64,000 nt of DNA. Origin: Geminicoccaceae bacterium (GTDB lineage: Bacteria > Pseudomonadota > Alphaproteobacteria > Geminicoccales > Geminicoccaceae). How positions within the stretch are numbered: the stretch's first letter is position 1; the number at the start of each line of letters is the position of its first letter. The stretch covers positions 83,255 through 147,254 of the forward strand of contig JANQPX010000034.1 of NCBI GenBank assembly GCA_028285265.1, read 5' to 3'. Position numbers and translations under genes: made by a program. The notes below the pieces were generated by a model. It searched no databases. It was not told the origin of the DNA and worked only from the letters and a program-made list of their open reading frames with translations. Shown piece by piece: positions 27,954 to 37,947 of the stretch.

Positions 27954-29261
27954 CTAGAGCATGATCCGGCGGACGTCGCCGAGCAGGTGTTTCAAGGTCG
28001 CGCAAAAACGGGCAGCGAGGGCGCCATCGATCGCACGGTGATCGTAGCTCAAGGAGAGCGGCAACATGTTCCGAGGCTGAAACGCTTCGCCGTCCCAAAC
28101 GGGGGCCATCTTCGAACGCGTAACGCCGAGGATCGCGACCTCGGGTGCATTCACGATCGGTGTGAAACTGGTGCCACCAATCCCGCCAAGCGACGAAATC
28201 GTAAAGGTGGCGCCTTGCATATCGTGACTCTTGAGATCACCGGAGCGCGCTTTGGCGCTGAGGTCGCCCAGCTCTTTCGAAATCTCGATGATGCCCTTGC
28301 GATCGGCCTCCTTGATCACCGGCACGACCAAACCGTTCGGCGTGTCGGCGGCGAAGCCGATGTGATAAAAATGCTTCCGGATCAGCTTGTCGCCGTCCGG
28401 ATGGATTGAACTATTGACCTCCCAGTGCGCCTTGAGCGCGGAGACGCTGGCCTTGATCAAAAAGCTCAAAAGCGTCACGCGATAGCCCTGCTCTTTGGCT
28501 GTCGTGTCCAGCTCCTTCCGGTAAGCGTCGATCTCGGTGATGTCCGCTTCCTCGTTATGCGTGACATGAGGGACATTCAGCCAAGAGCGATGCAGGGCCG
28601 GACCGGAGATCTTCTTAATCCGAGGCATCTCGACATCCTCGATCTCGCCGAACTTAGAAAAGTCGACGGTTGGGATCGGAGGAATGCCCATACCGGCCTC
28701 TGCGGCTGGTGCTTTCGGGGCGGCGGCTTCCGTCGCACCCTTGAAATAGGCCGTCACATCGTCTCGAAGGATACGCCCATGACGCCCCTTACCGCTAATC
28801 TTTGCGAGGTCAACGCCGAGTTCGCGGGCAAAGGCCCGAACCGATGGCGAGGCGTGTGCTTTTGCAAAGCCGGCCTCATCGACGGAAGCGAGTTGGCCTG
28901 CGGTTGCCGATCCATTGGTGGCGGCAGGCACGGATGCGGCACTCGCGGCCGAGGCCGACGGTGCCTTCGCTTCAGGCTCTTGCACGCCGTCCGGATTCGG
29001 TGCATCGACCGGCGCACTGGTTTCGCCAACCTCCAGCATCATGATGAGCGAACCTTCGGAGACACTATCACCGGCGGCCACCTTGATCTCTACAACCTTG
29101 CCGGTGGCAGGCGACGGAACTTCCATCGTCGCCTTGTCGCTCTCCAGTTCGATCAAGCCTTCCTCTTCCTGCACTTCGTCGCCCGGCGCGACCATAATTC
29201 CGATTACCGGCACTTCAGAAAAATCGCCAATGTCAGGGACTTTGACTTCAATCAGGGACAT
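27954..29261 (-). CDS. aceF: Pyruvate dehydrogenase E2, dihydrolipoamide acetyltransferase
   Basis: The 435-residue protein has one lipoyl domain (ELESDKATMEVPSPATGK), a linker, an E3/E1-binding domain (HASPSVRAFARELGVDLAKI, GKGRHGRILRDDV) and a catalytic domain ending with SYDHRAIDGALAARF, which holds the active His and Asp. It transfers acetyl groups to CoA. E. coli AceF has three lipoyl domains; one is present here, balanced by the extra one on E3. It lies 25 bases after aceE. Confidence 0.95.
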   Translation of the reverse strand: MSLIEVKVPDIGDFSEVPVIGIMVAPGDEVQEEEGLIELESDKATMEVPSPATGKVVEIKVAAGDSVSEGSLIMMLEVGETSAPVDAPNPDGVQEPEAKAPSASAASAASVPAATNGSATAGQLASVDEAGFAKAHASPSVRAFARELGVDLAKISGKGRHGRILRDDVTAYFKGATEAAAPKAPAAEAGMGIPPIPTVDFSKFGEIEDVEMPRIKKISGPALHRSWLNVPHVTHNEEADITEIDAYRKELDTTAKEQGYRVTLLSFLIKASVSALKAHWEVNSSIHPDGDKLIRKHFYHIGFAADTPNGLVVPVIKEADRKGIIEISKELGDLSAKARSGDLKSHDMQGATFTISSLGGIGGTSFTPIVNAPEVAILGVTRSKMAPVWDGEAFQPRNMLPLSLSYDHRAIDGALAARFCATLKHLLGDVRRIML

Positions 29262-29286
29262 GTCTTCAGCCTCTTCTTTTTGCCGG

Positions 29287-31959
29287 TTACGCCGTGCGCG
29301 GGTTCGCTTTTGCGGGATCGATCTCGTATTTCTGATACGCCTTCTTCAACTCGGCAGCGGTGACCGATTTTTCTTCGAAAAGAGCGTAGAGAGCGGTGGC
29401 CGCAATGTGATTGGCGTCCACCTCGAAATGACGGCGAAGCGCAACCCGGCTGTCCGAGCGGCCAAAGCCGTCAGTGCCGAGCACATGGTAAGCCTGCGGC
29501 ACGAACGGCCGGATCTGCTCCGCATAGTTCTTCATGTAGTCGGTTGCCGCTATCACCGGGCCTTTGGCTCTCGCGAGACACTGCGTGACATACGCCTCGG
29601 GCCGCTTCTTCGCCGTCGGGTTCATGCGCCAAGCGCGCTGAGCATCCTGACCATCGCGGGCAAGCTCGTTAAAGCTGGTTGCCGACCAGATGTCTGACGT
29701 GATGCCAAAGTCATCCTTGAGCATCTTGGCCGCCAACATAGCCTGGCGAAGAATGGTACCTGAGCCCATCAGATTGACATGCTTCTTGCCAGGCCGGGCC
29801 GTTTTCGAGAAGCGATAGAGGCCCTTGACGATGCCGTCTTCGACGCCCTTCGGCATATCGGGATGACCATAATTCTCGTTCATGACGGTCAAGTAAAAGA
29901 AGACGTCCTCCTGATCGGCGAACATGCGCTTGAGACCATGTTGGACGATCACAGCGACCTCATAAGCGAAGGTCGGATCATAGCTGACGCAGTTCGGAAT
30001 GGTGCCGGCGAGAATGTGGCTATGGCCGTCCTCATGCTGGAGGCCCTCCCCGTTCAACGTCGTGCGTCCCGCCGTGCCGCCGACCATGAAGCCACGTGCT
30101 CTGCTGTCGCCTGCCGCCCAGGCGAGATCACCGATCCGCTGGAAGCCGAACATCGAGTAGTAGATATAGAACGGCACCATGGGCACACCATGGACGGAAT
30201 AGGCCGTGGCCGCCGCTAACCAATCGGCCATGGCACCGGCCTCGTTGATGCCTTCCTGAAGAACCTGGCCCGACTTGCTCTCCTTATAGAACATGAGCTG
30301 ATCGGCATCTTCGGGTTTGTAGAGTTGGCCTTTCGGGCTGTAGATGCCGAGCTGGCGGAACATGCCCTCCATGCCAAAGGTGCGGCTTTCGTCCGGGACG
30401 ATTGGCACAACATGCTTGCCAATCTTCTTGTCACGACAGAGCGTGTTGAGCACACGAACAAAAGCCATCGTTGTCGAAATCTCGCGATCACCGGTCGACT
30501 TCAACAAGGTCTCAAAGGACGACAACTCAGGCACGTCGAGCTTGGGCGCATCTCGCCATTGGCGCACCGGAAAGGCACCGCCAAGCTTGGTCCGATGGCT
30601 TTCGAGGTAGGCGCGCTGCTCCTTGGTGAGCTCGACATAAGGCGCTTTCGAAAGATCCTCATCAGAAACCGGAATCTTGAAGCGATCGCGAAACGCGCGC
30701 AGCTGATCCTCGGCCATCTTCTTTTGCTGGTGGGTGATGTTCATGCCTTCGCCGGCTTCACCCATGCCATAGCCTTTGACCGTCTTCACAAGGAGGACCG
30801 TCGGCTGCCCCACCGTGTTGGCGGCCCGATGCATGGCGGCGTAGACCTTGTGCGGATCGTGGCCGCCTCGCTGCAAATGCCAAATATCCTCATCCGACAT
30901 ATCAGCGACCAGCGCTTTGGTCTCGGGGTAGCGGCCGAAGAAATTCTCCCGCGTATAGGCACCGCCTTTCGATTTGAACGCCTGGTAATCGCCGTCGACC
31001 GTTTCTTCCATCAACCGGCGCAGCATCCCAGAGCTGTCCCGCTCCAAGAGCTCGTCCCAGCCCGCTCCCCAGATTAGCTTGATGACGTTCCAGCCCGCAC
31101 CGCGGAATTCACCTTCAAGCTCCTGAATGATCTTACTGTTGCCACGCACCGGCCCATCGAGACGCTGCAGGTTGCAGTTCACGACAAAGATCAGATTGTC
31201 CAGATTTTCACGCGCTGCGAGGCTGATCGCGCCGAGGCTCTCTGGTTCGTCCATCTCGCCGTCGCCGAGAAACGCCCAGACCTTGCGATCCGCCATATCG
31301 ATCATGCCGCGGTTGTGCATGTATTTCATAAACCGCGCCTGATAGATCGCCGATAAGGGACCAAGTCCCATCGATACCGTGGGAAACTGCCAGAAATCTG
31401 GCATCAACCAAGGATGCGGGTAGCTCGAAAGACCATCGCCGCCGCACTCCGCGCGGAAGTTGTCGAGCTGTTCGGCTGTCAGCCTGCCTTCCATAAAGGC
31501 GCGGGCGTAAATGCCCGGAATGGCATGGCCTTGGAAGAAAACGAGATCACCACCATGCTCATCCGTGCGCGACCGCCAAAAGTGGTTCAGACCGATGTCG
31601 TAGAGCACGGCCGATGACGCGAAAGAGGCGATATGACCGCCGTACTCCGAGGACACTTTGTTGCGCCGAACGACAGTCGCCATGGCGTTCCAGCGATTGA
31701 TGGTTCGGATACGCCATTCCAAAGCGACGTCGCCGGGATGCGGCTCCTGTTGATCGACCGGAATGGTGTTTTGATAGGCTGTGGTCGCGCCAAACGGCAA
31801 GTTGGCACCGCGGGCACGGGCTGCAGCGACCGAGCGGTCGAGCAGATAATGAGCACGACCGCTGCCATCACGGTCGATCACGTCCTCGACCGCATCCAGC
31901 CACTCGCGCGTTTCAATCGGATCAATGTCGTGCTCGACGCCTTCAAGCCTATCGTTCAT
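29287..31959 (-). CDS. aceE: Pyruvate dehydrogenase E1, homodimeric type
   Basis: The 890-residue protein matches the single-chain AceE form. It has the thiamine diphosphate motif GDGEMDEPESLGAISLAARENLDNLIFVVNCNLQRLDGPVRGN, GGHDPHKVYAAMHRA, VKGYGMGEAGEGMNITHQQKK, and ends in HFEVDANHIAATALYALFE. It decarboxylates pyruvate and acetylates the E2 lipoyl arm. It follows phaB by 79 bases in the same direction, placing acetyl-CoA formation next to acetyl-CoA use for PHB. Confidence 0.96.
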   Translation of the reverse strand: MNDRLEGVEHDIDPIETREWLDAVEDVIDRDGSGRAHYLLDRSVAAARARGANLPFGATTAYQNTIPVDQQEPHPGDVALEWRIRTINRWNAMATVVRRNKVSSEYGGHIASFASSAVLYDIGLNHFWRSRTDEHGGDLVFFQGHAIPGIYARAFMEGRLTAEQLDNFRAECGGDGLSSYPHPWLMPDFWQFPTVSMGLGPLSAIYQARFMKYMHNRGMIDMADRKVWAFLGDGEMDEPESLGAISLAARENLDNLIFVVNCNLQRLDGPVRGNSKIIQELEGEFRGAGWNVIKLIWGAGWDELLERDSSGMLRRLMEETVDGDYQAFKSKGGAYTRENFFGRYPETKALVADMSDEDIWHLQRGGHDPHKVYAAMHRAANTVGQPTVLLVKTVKGYGMGEAGEGMNITHQQKKMAEDQLRAFRDRFKIPVSDEDLSKAPYVELTKEQRAYLESHRTKLGGAFPVRQWRDAPKLDVPELSSFETLLKSTGDREISTTMAFVRVLNTLCRDKKIGKHVVPIVPDESRTFGMEGMFRQLGIYSPKGQLYKPEDADQLMFYKESKSGQVLQEGINEAGAMADWLAAATAYSVHGVPMVPFYIYYSMFGFQRIGDLAWAAGDSRARGFMVGGTAGRTTLNGEGLQHEDGHSHILAGTIPNCVSYDPTFAYEVAVIVQHGLKRMFADQEDVFFYLTVMNENYGHPDMPKGVEDGIVKGLYRFSKTARPGKKHVNLMGSGTILRQAMLAAKMLKDDFGITSDIWSATSFNELARDGQDAQRAWRMNPTAKKRPEAYVTQCLARAKGPVIAATDYMKNYAEQIRPFVPQAYHVLGTDGFGRSDSRVALRRHFEVDANHIAATALYALFEEKSVTAAELKKAYQKYEIDPAKANPRTA

Positions 31960-32038
31960 CAGTCATACCCATCCATCAACTGCTTGGCATAAGCCGGCAA
32001 ACGTCATCGCAACGACGGACGCTTGCCGGCCAAAACGA

Positions 32039-32764
32039 TCAGCTAAAGAACTGCCCGCCATTTGGTGAAATCGTCGAGCCCGTGAGAAAACCCGCGTCAT
32101 CAGAAGCGAGAAACACCACGCAGCGTGCGATTTCCTCGGGCTCGCCAAGGCGACCTACCGGGATTTGCGGGATGATCTTTTCATCCAGCACCTTTTGCGG
32201 AATCGCGCGCACCATCTCCGTGCCGATATAGCCCGGACAAATCGCGTTCACGGTCACGCCCTTGAACGCGCCTTCTTGAGCGAGGGCACGCGTAAAGCCA
32301 ACATCGCCAGCTTTGGCAGCGGAATAGTTGACCTGACCCGCTTGGCCTTTTTGGCCGTTGATCGAGCTGATGTTGATAATCCGCCCAAACCCGCGCTCGC
32401 GCATGCCCGGGAAGATCGGATGGGTCATGTTAAAGAGGCCCGAGAGGTTGGTATCGATCACCTCCTGCCATTGCTCGCGTGTCATTTTGTGGAACATGCC
32501 ATCGCGCGTGATGCCGGCATTGTTCACCAGAACCTCGACAGGCCCAAGATCGTCTTCAACATTGGCGATACCGGCCACACAAGCATCGTAGTCGGCGACC
32601 GACCACTTATAAACGGGAATGCCGGTTTCCTCTTTGAACGCTGCCGCGGCCTGATCGTTGCCCGCATAATTCGCGGCGACTGTATAGCCTGCCTCTTTCA
32701 ATCCTCTCGAAATCGCCGCACCAATACCACGCGATCCGCCGGTTACTAATGCCACCCGTGCCAT
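32039..32764 (-). CDS. phaB: Acetoacetyl-CoA reductase (PhaB)
   Basis: The 241-residue short-chain dehydrogenase has the NADPH-binding VTGGSRGIGAAISRGLKEAG, NNAGITRDGMFHKM, catalytic YSAAKAG and the PhaB-type end PVGRLGEPEEIARCVVFLASDDAGFLTGSTISPNGGQ. It makes (R)-3-hydroxybutyryl-CoA from acetoacetyl-CoA. ATG 32764 is preferred over the adjacent in-frame GTG 32767. It lies 60 bases after phaA. FabG is the alternative but the phaA neighbour settles the role. Confidence 0.94.
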   Translation of the reverse strand: MARVALVTGGSRGIGAAISRGLKEAGYTVAANYAGNDQAAAAFKEETGIPVYKWSVADYDACVAGIANVEDDLGPVEVLVNNAGITRDGMFHKMTREQWQEVIDTNLSGLFNMTHPIFPGMRERGFGRIINISSINGQKGQAGQVNYSAAKAGDVGFTRALAQEGAFKGVTVNAICPGYIGTEMVRAIPQKVLDEKIIPQIPVGRLGEPEEIARCVVFLASDDAGFLTGSTISPNGGQFFS

Positions 32765-32824
32765 CACTCGTTCCCCACTCTTTGTTTGGAGATGCGCCTT
32801 GCGCGCATCTCCTCGATCAACAAC

Positions 32825-34000
32825 TCAATCGCGCTCTACACAAAGCGCAACACCCATGCCACCACCAATGCAAAGCGTCGCAAGACCCCGCTTGGCGTCC
32901 CGGCGCTGCATCTCGAACAGCAGCGTGTTCAGCACGCGGCAGCCGGAAGCACCAATCGGATGGCCGATCGCAATGGCCCCGCCATTGACGTTCACGATGT
33001 CCGGATCCCAGCCCATATCCTTGTTGACAGCACAAGCCTGCGCGGCAAAGGCTTCATTCGCCTCCACCAAATCAAGATCCCCGACCTTCCATCCGGCCTT
33101 TTCCAGCGCCTTCCTCGAGGCCGGGATCGGGCCCGTGCCCATGATCGCTGGATCAACGCCAGCCGTTGCATAGGACGCTATTCTCGCCAGGGGCTTGAGG
33201 CCGCGCTTCGTCGCTTCATCCTCACTCATCAAGAGCACCACAGCAGCTCCGTCATTGATACCGGACGCATTGCCTGCGGTAACCGTGCCTTCCTTGTCGA
33301 AGGCAGGGCGCAGCTTTTGCATGTTCTCGATGGTGGCGCCATGACGGATATATTCATCCGCGTCGACGATCGTCTCGCCCTTTCGGGTCTTGACGGTAAA
33401 GGGCGCAATCTCGTCTTGAAACTTACCCGCCTTTTGTGCGGCTTCAGCTTTGTTCTGGGAGGCCAGGGCAAACTGGTCCTGCTCATCCCTGGTTAGCTGC
33501 CAGCGCTTGGCAACATTCTCAGCCGTCGTACCCATGTGATAGCCGTTGAAGGCATCCCAAAGGCCATCCTTGATCATGCTATCGACCATTTTGAGATCAC
33601 CCATCTTCTGACCCGCTCTGAGATGGGCGACATGGGGCGAGAGGCTCATGCTCTCTTGACCGCCAGCCACAACTATATCGGCATCACCGAGCTTGATATG
33701 TTGGGCTCCCAAGGCAACGGCACGAAGACCGGAGCCGCACACCTGATTGATGCTCCAAGCAGAACTCTCTTCCGGTAAACCCGCTCCGATATGCGCCTGG
33801 CGTGCCGGGTTCTGCCCCTGCCCCGCGGTCAGCACCTGACCCAAAATAGTCTCGGAAACATCCGCGGCCGGAATGGCCGCGCGCTCCAGCGCCGCTTTGA
33901 TGGCTGTCGCGCCAAGTTCATGCGCGGGCGTGCCAGCGAATGATCCGTTGAAACTGCCGACGGCCGTTCGCGCCGCCGATGCGATCACCACACTCGTCAT
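32825..34000 (-). CDS. phaA: Acetyl-CoA acetyltransferase (beta-ketothiolase PhaA)
   Basis: The 391-residue thiolase has the acyl-enzyme Cys in NQVCGSGLRAVALG, the His in NVNGGAIAIGHPIGASG and the proton-donor Cys in TLCIGGGMGVALCVE. It condenses two acetyl-CoA to acetoacetyl-CoA, the first step of PHB synthesis. It lies 54 bases after the D-lactate dehydrogenase gene and before phaB. Confidence 0.95.
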   Translation of the reverse strand: MTSVVIASAARTAVGSFNGSFAGTPAHELGATAIKAALERAAIPAADVSETILGQVLTAGQGQNPARQAHIGAGLPEESSAWSINQVCGSGLRAVALGAQHIKLGDADIVVAGGQESMSLSPHVAHLRAGQKMGDLKMVDSMIKDGLWDAFNGYHMGTTAENVAKRWQLTRDEQDQFALASQNKAEAAQKAGKFQDEIAPFTVKTRKGETIVDADEYIRHGATIENMQKLRPAFDKEGTVTAGNASGINDGAAVVLLMSEDEATKRGLKPLARIASYATAGVDPAIMGTGPIPASRKALEKAGWKVGDLDLVEANEAFAAQACAVNKDMGWDPDIVNVNGGAIAIGHPIGASGCRVLNTLLFEMQRRDAKRGLATLCIGGGMGVALCVERD

Positions 34001-34054
34001 GTCTCTCTCCTCGATTGGCTGCAGATTCTCAGCATGATCACCTAATTTTTTGTC

Positions 34055-35752
34055 CTAACCAGGATCAGCCGCGACGGGAAGACGTTTTTGCTTCGACGCC
34101 TTGCCAATGCCCGGATTAAATGAGTTGGTCGGGTCAAGCTCCTCGTAAAACGATTTAAGGGCTGGCTTCGCCTCATAGAGATGACCAACATTGTGCTCGG
34201 CCGGATACTCCGCCCCGCGTTTGTCCAGCAGGTCGAGCATTTTTTGTTTGATCAGCTTCGGATCGGCCCCCCTCTTTACGATGTAGTCCTGATGGAAGAC
34301 GTGGCAGAAGAAGTGTCCATAATAGAGCTTGGCGACAAGATCCTTCTCGATGTCCTCGGGCAGCGTCTCCAGCCAGTTTTGGTCATTGCGTGCCAACGCG
34401 ATGTCCAGTGCGATGACATCTTCGACCTCATTGGCATGCACTGCGTGGTAACGTACAGCCGCGCCCGCGGCTGCAAAGCGGTGTAGCATCGCCTTTTTGG
34501 CCTCGGCATCGGTGCAAGCAAACCAAGCATCCGTGCCCAATTCATCGGCCAGGATCGACTCGGTGGAGTCCGCCGCACCGTTGCCGACCTTCAGGATCAG
34601 ATGATGCTCATAGCGCGCGTGCCAGTCCAAGATCCGCTGTGGCAACGGCTCAGGGATCAGGCGACTCAAGCCTTGCATCACACGATCGACGAGATTGCCC
34701 GGAAGGAAGGGCAACTTGCTCAAACGCGCGTCGAGAGAACCCTTGATTGCGAAGAACCAAGGCAGACGATCCGTGCCAAACCAATGGATCATCATCAACG
34801 TGTCTTTGCCGTACTTGCGCGCGACATCAAAGAGCTTTCGGTGCACATACTCGCCGCTGATCGGCAACTCGGTGCATTCCGTCAGCATGCGGCGGCGCAG
34901 GGTGGTCAGATCTGCCGGGTCATTGGTGCCGATATAGTACACCCGCGCGCCCTCAATGGCGGCATATGTATCGAGGCGAACCGCGAAAACCACCAGCCTG
35001 CCGGCAGAGCCAGACGCCTCAAACAGCCGGTCCGGATCAGCATTGTAGCGCGAGGGTGTTGACGCTGTGATATCGCGGACTTTGTCCGCATATCCCTCGT
35101 CCGAGGCACGGCCTACCCCATCGCTGATATCCGCTTCCGTGAACTGGCCGTTGTCAAGCCGTTCCAAGATTTCCTCGGGTGTGTTGCCCAGGGCGATCCC
35201 AAGGTGATTGACCAGTCGCAGCACCCCATCTCTGCCCACCTGTGCATAAAGCGCAAGCTCGGTGTAGGCGGGCCCTCGCTGTACCAAAGATCCGCCAGAA
35301 TTGTTGCACACGCCGCCAATGATTGACGCGCCAATACTGGAAGAACCAATGACCGAGTGCGGCTCTCTGCCCAGAGGCTTCAGAATTCTCTCCAGCTGAT
35401 AGAGCGTACCACCCGGGTGGCTGACGATCTGATGCCCATCTTTGAGTACATGGATCTTATCCAGACGCAGCGTGCTGATGATCACAACATCGCGATCATA
35501 ACTACCCTTCGGCGTTGAGCCCTCAGTAAGGCCCGTGTTCGCCGCCTGGGTGATGATGATCTTGTCGGCGGCAACACAAACTTTCACGACATTCCAGAGT
35601 TCGAGAAGTGTGCCCGGCACGACCACAGCTAGGGCCTCCCCTTCGCCGGACCGGAAGCCCTTTCTGAAGCGCTCGGACTGATGAGGGTTGGTCAGGACAT
35701 GTCGACGCCCGACGATCGCCTTTAGATCTTCAATGAACGGATTGGTTGCCAT
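34055..35752 (-). CDS. dld: Quinone-dependent D-lactate dehydrogenase
   Basis: The 565-residue protein matches E. coli Dld in length and layout: FAD-binding domain with ITQAANTGLTEGSTPKG, SVIGSSSIGASIIGGVCNNSGGSLVQRGPAYTELALYA, then a C-terminal lactate dehydrogenase membrane-binding domain (HVFHQDYIVKRG, EYPAEHNVGHLYEA, DPTNSFNPGIGK). It is a peripheral membrane flavoenzyme passing electrons from D-lactate to quinone. ATG 35752 is preferred to 35773, which overlaps neither SD nor homology; the gene follows the TRAP permease by 10 bases. Confidence 0.93.
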   Translation of the reverse strand: MATNPFIEDLKAIVGRRHVLTNPHQSERFRKGFRSGEGEALAVVVPGTLLELWNVVKVCVAADKIIITQAANTGLTEGSTPKGSYDRDVVIISTLRLDKIHVLKDGHQIVSHPGGTLYQLERILKPLGREPHSVIGSSSIGASIIGGVCNNSGGSLVQRGPAYTELALYAQVGRDGVLRLVNHLGIALGNTPEEILERLDNGQFTEADISDGVGRASDEGYADKVRDITASTPSRYNADPDRLFEASGSAGRLVVFAVRLDTYAAIEGARVYYIGTNDPADLTTLRRRMLTECTELPISGEYVHRKLFDVARKYGKDTLMMIHWFGTDRLPWFFAIKGSLDARLSKLPFLPGNLVDRVMQGLSRLIPEPLPQRILDWHARYEHHLILKVGNGAADSTESILADELGTDAWFACTDAEAKKAMLHRFAAAGAAVRYHAVHANEVEDVIALDIALARNDQNWLETLPEDIEKDLVAKLYYGHFFCHVFHQDYIVKRGADPKLIKQKMLDLLDKRGAEYPAEHNVGHLYEAKPALKSFYEELDPTNSFNPGIGKASKQKRLPVAADPG

Positions 35753-35762
35753 GTCTGCCTCA

Positions 35763-37826
35763 CTAGAACGCAACGGAAGGAAGCCAAGTGGCGAGCTCGG
35801 GAAGGAAGAACACGATCGCCAGTCCGATCAGCTGCAGGATGACGAAGGGAATGACACCCTTGTAGATGTCGGTGAGCTTCACCTCGGGCGGACAAACGCC
35901 TTTGAGATAGAACAGTGCGAAGCCAACCGGTGGCGTCAGGAACGACGTTTGCAGCGTTACCGCGACCAGGATCACGAACCAGACCAGCGTCGGCTCGTCC
36001 AGCACCTCGAAGCCCGGAACGTCGAGGCCAAGACCCGCCACGATGGGACGCATCAAAGGAAGCACAATCAGGGTGATCTCAATCCAGTCCAGGACGAAAC
36101 CCAGGAGAAACACGATGAACAGGATAAAGATGACCGTGCCTTCCGGCCCGAAGCCGGTAGAACCGATCATGGTCTCGATCAGCTCATCCCCACCGAGTTC
36201 GCGAAGGACATAGGAGAACGCTGTGGCGCCTAGAAAGATCGCGAAGATATAGGCCGTCGTGTTAAAGGTCGAAATGCAGACGTTCTTCAATTTCTCGAGG
36301 TTGAGTTTGCCGTAAGCCAACGCCAGCAAGGTCGCGCCGATCGCGCCGACGCCGGACGCTTCGGTCGGCGTTGTGATACCGGCAAAGATCGAGCCGAGCA
36401 CGGCAAGGATCAGGGCAATCGGCGGGAGCACCGCGATCATGACGTCCTTGACCGCCGCCCAGTCCGGTGCCCTCGCATCATCAGGAACGGGCGCGGATGC
36501 CGGGCTGACCATCCCGACGGCCAGGAGATAGATCAGGTAGAGGCCACCGATCAGCAGGCCGGGAAACAGGGCGGCCATGAACAAGTCGCCGACCGAGAGC
36601 GCCATCTGATCGGCCATAATCACCAGCATGATCGATGGTGGAATCAGGATGCCGAGTGTGCCCGAAGCCGCAATCGTGCCCGTCGCGAGTGGCTTGGCAT
36701 AGCCCTGCTGCATCATCGCCGGCAAGGAGAGCACGCCGAGTAGAACGACAGACGCGCCAATGATGCCAGTGGAAGCGGCGAGAATGATGCCAATCGCGGT
36801 GACGGTGATGGCAAGGCCGCCGCGCACCGTACCGAAGAGGCGCTGCATGGCGTTCATCAGCCGCTGAGCAACACCTGATTCATCCAACATCAGGCCCATG
36901 AAGATGAACATCGGAAGGGCGACGAGCACAGCGTTGGACATGACCGCATAGACGCGATTAACAACGGCGCCAAGCGTCAGGTAGTCCAGACCGGTCAGCG
37001 TTTCCTCGAGACCAGTCCAGTTCATCAGCCCGTTATCGAAGAGATAGGCGATGCCACAATAGAGCACACCGGTGCCGGCCAGTACCCAAGCGACCGGAAA
37101 CCCGGTGAACAGTAGCCCGATGAAGGTTAGGAACATAGCGACAACCAGCTTTTCTTCGGTCGTCTCTACGAGGCCAGCAAGCAGCACGGCGACCAAGGCG
37201 AAACCCGCCAGTACGGCCAGCACGGTGAGAAGGCCGCGGCCCTCTGTCCTCGGTGCCGCATAGATCGCGTGAACGTCATGGATCAGACGAGCGGCGGCCG
37301 CAATCGCCAGCAACACAAAGCTGATGGGAATGATGGCCTTGAAAGCCCAACGTGCCGGTAGGCCGATCGGGCTGTCGGAGCGCTCATTCACCCGGTAGGA
37401 TTCAGCGAAATAATCGTAGCCTTGATCGACCATCAAATAGATGAAGGGCACGAGAAGAGCGAGAATGCCGATGATCTCGATCACCCGCTTAGCGCTATCG
37501 TGCAAACTCAGATGCAGGATATCGACACGAACATGGCTGTCTTTCACCATGGCGTAGCTAAGGCCTACCATGGTGGTCAGGCCATAAAAATGCCACTGGA
37601 TCTCATCCAGTTTCGGATAGTTGATATCGAACAGGTAACGAAGGGCGACCTGCGCGATGATGGCGATGATCAGCGCAACATTGGCCCACATCACGGTCTG
37701 GCCGACAATGATCACGAAGCGATCGAGTCCTCGCGCGATCGGCTGACGATCGCTGTCCTCGTGTTCAAGCACCTGCTCGAAGGCTTCGACGGGATCAATG
37801 GGCTGCTGATGGGTCGTATTCGACAT
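35763..37826 (-). CDS. TRAP transporter permease, fused small (DctQ) and large (DctM) subunits
   Basis: The 687-residue protein has a DctQ-type four-helix part (residues 30-200; YPKLDEIQWHFYGLTTMVGLSYAMVKDSHVRVD) joined to a DctM part of about 12 helices (FTGFPVAWVLAGTGVLYC, GIIGASVVLLGVLSLPAMMQQGY, GTLGILIPPSIMLVIMAD, SFLTPPVGFALFYLKGV). Fusions of these subunits are known but less common for DctP-type systems. ATG 37826 follows AAGAGGAGG. Given dld and lut downstream, lactate or pyruvate is the likely substrate. Confidence 0.93.
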   Translation of the reverse strand: MSNTTHQQPIDPVEAFEQVLEHEDSDRQPIARGLDRFVIIVGQTVMWANVALIIAIIAQVALRYLFDINYPKLDEIQWHFYGLTTMVGLSYAMVKDSHVRVDILHLSLHDSAKRVIEIIGILALLVPFIYLMVDQGYDYFAESYRVNERSDSPIGLPARWAFKAIIPISFVLLAIAAAARLIHDVHAIYAAPRTEGRGLLTVLAVLAGFALVAVLLAGLVETTEEKLVVAMFLTFIGLLFTGFPVAWVLAGTGVLYCGIAYLFDNGLMNWTGLEETLTGLDYLTLGAVVNRVYAVMSNAVLVALPMFIFMGLMLDESGVAQRLMNAMQRLFGTVRGGLAITVTAIGIILAASTGIIGASVVLLGVLSLPAMMQQGYAKPLATGTIAASGTLGILIPPSIMLVIMADQMALSVGDLFMAALFPGLLIGGLYLIYLLAVGMVSPASAPVPDDARAPDWAAVKDVMIAVLPPIALILAVLGSIFAGITTPTEASGVGAIGATLLALAYGKLNLEKLKNVCISTFNTTAYIFAIFLGATAFSYVLRELGGDELIETMIGSTGFGPEGTVIFILFIVFLLGFVLDWIEITLIVLPLMRPIVAGLGLDVPGFEVLDEPTLVWFVILVAVTLQTSFLTPPVGFALFYLKGVCPPEVKLTDIYKGVIPFVILQLIGLAIVFFLPELATWLPSVAF

Positions 37827-37947
37827 CGTGTGCCTCCTCTTGAGGCGGCGTTCGGGCCGCATTGTTCCTTCCGCCTTTTGAGGCGGTTATCAGTCCGTTT
37901 TTTCAGATGGCGGGCGGCTTTGAGGCCGCCCGCTGCTCAGGGAAGCG

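Noticed and set aside
28425..29363. Plus-strand frame of 312 codons
   Set aside because: Antisense shadow of aceF, rich in Arg and Gly as expected of a shadow frame.
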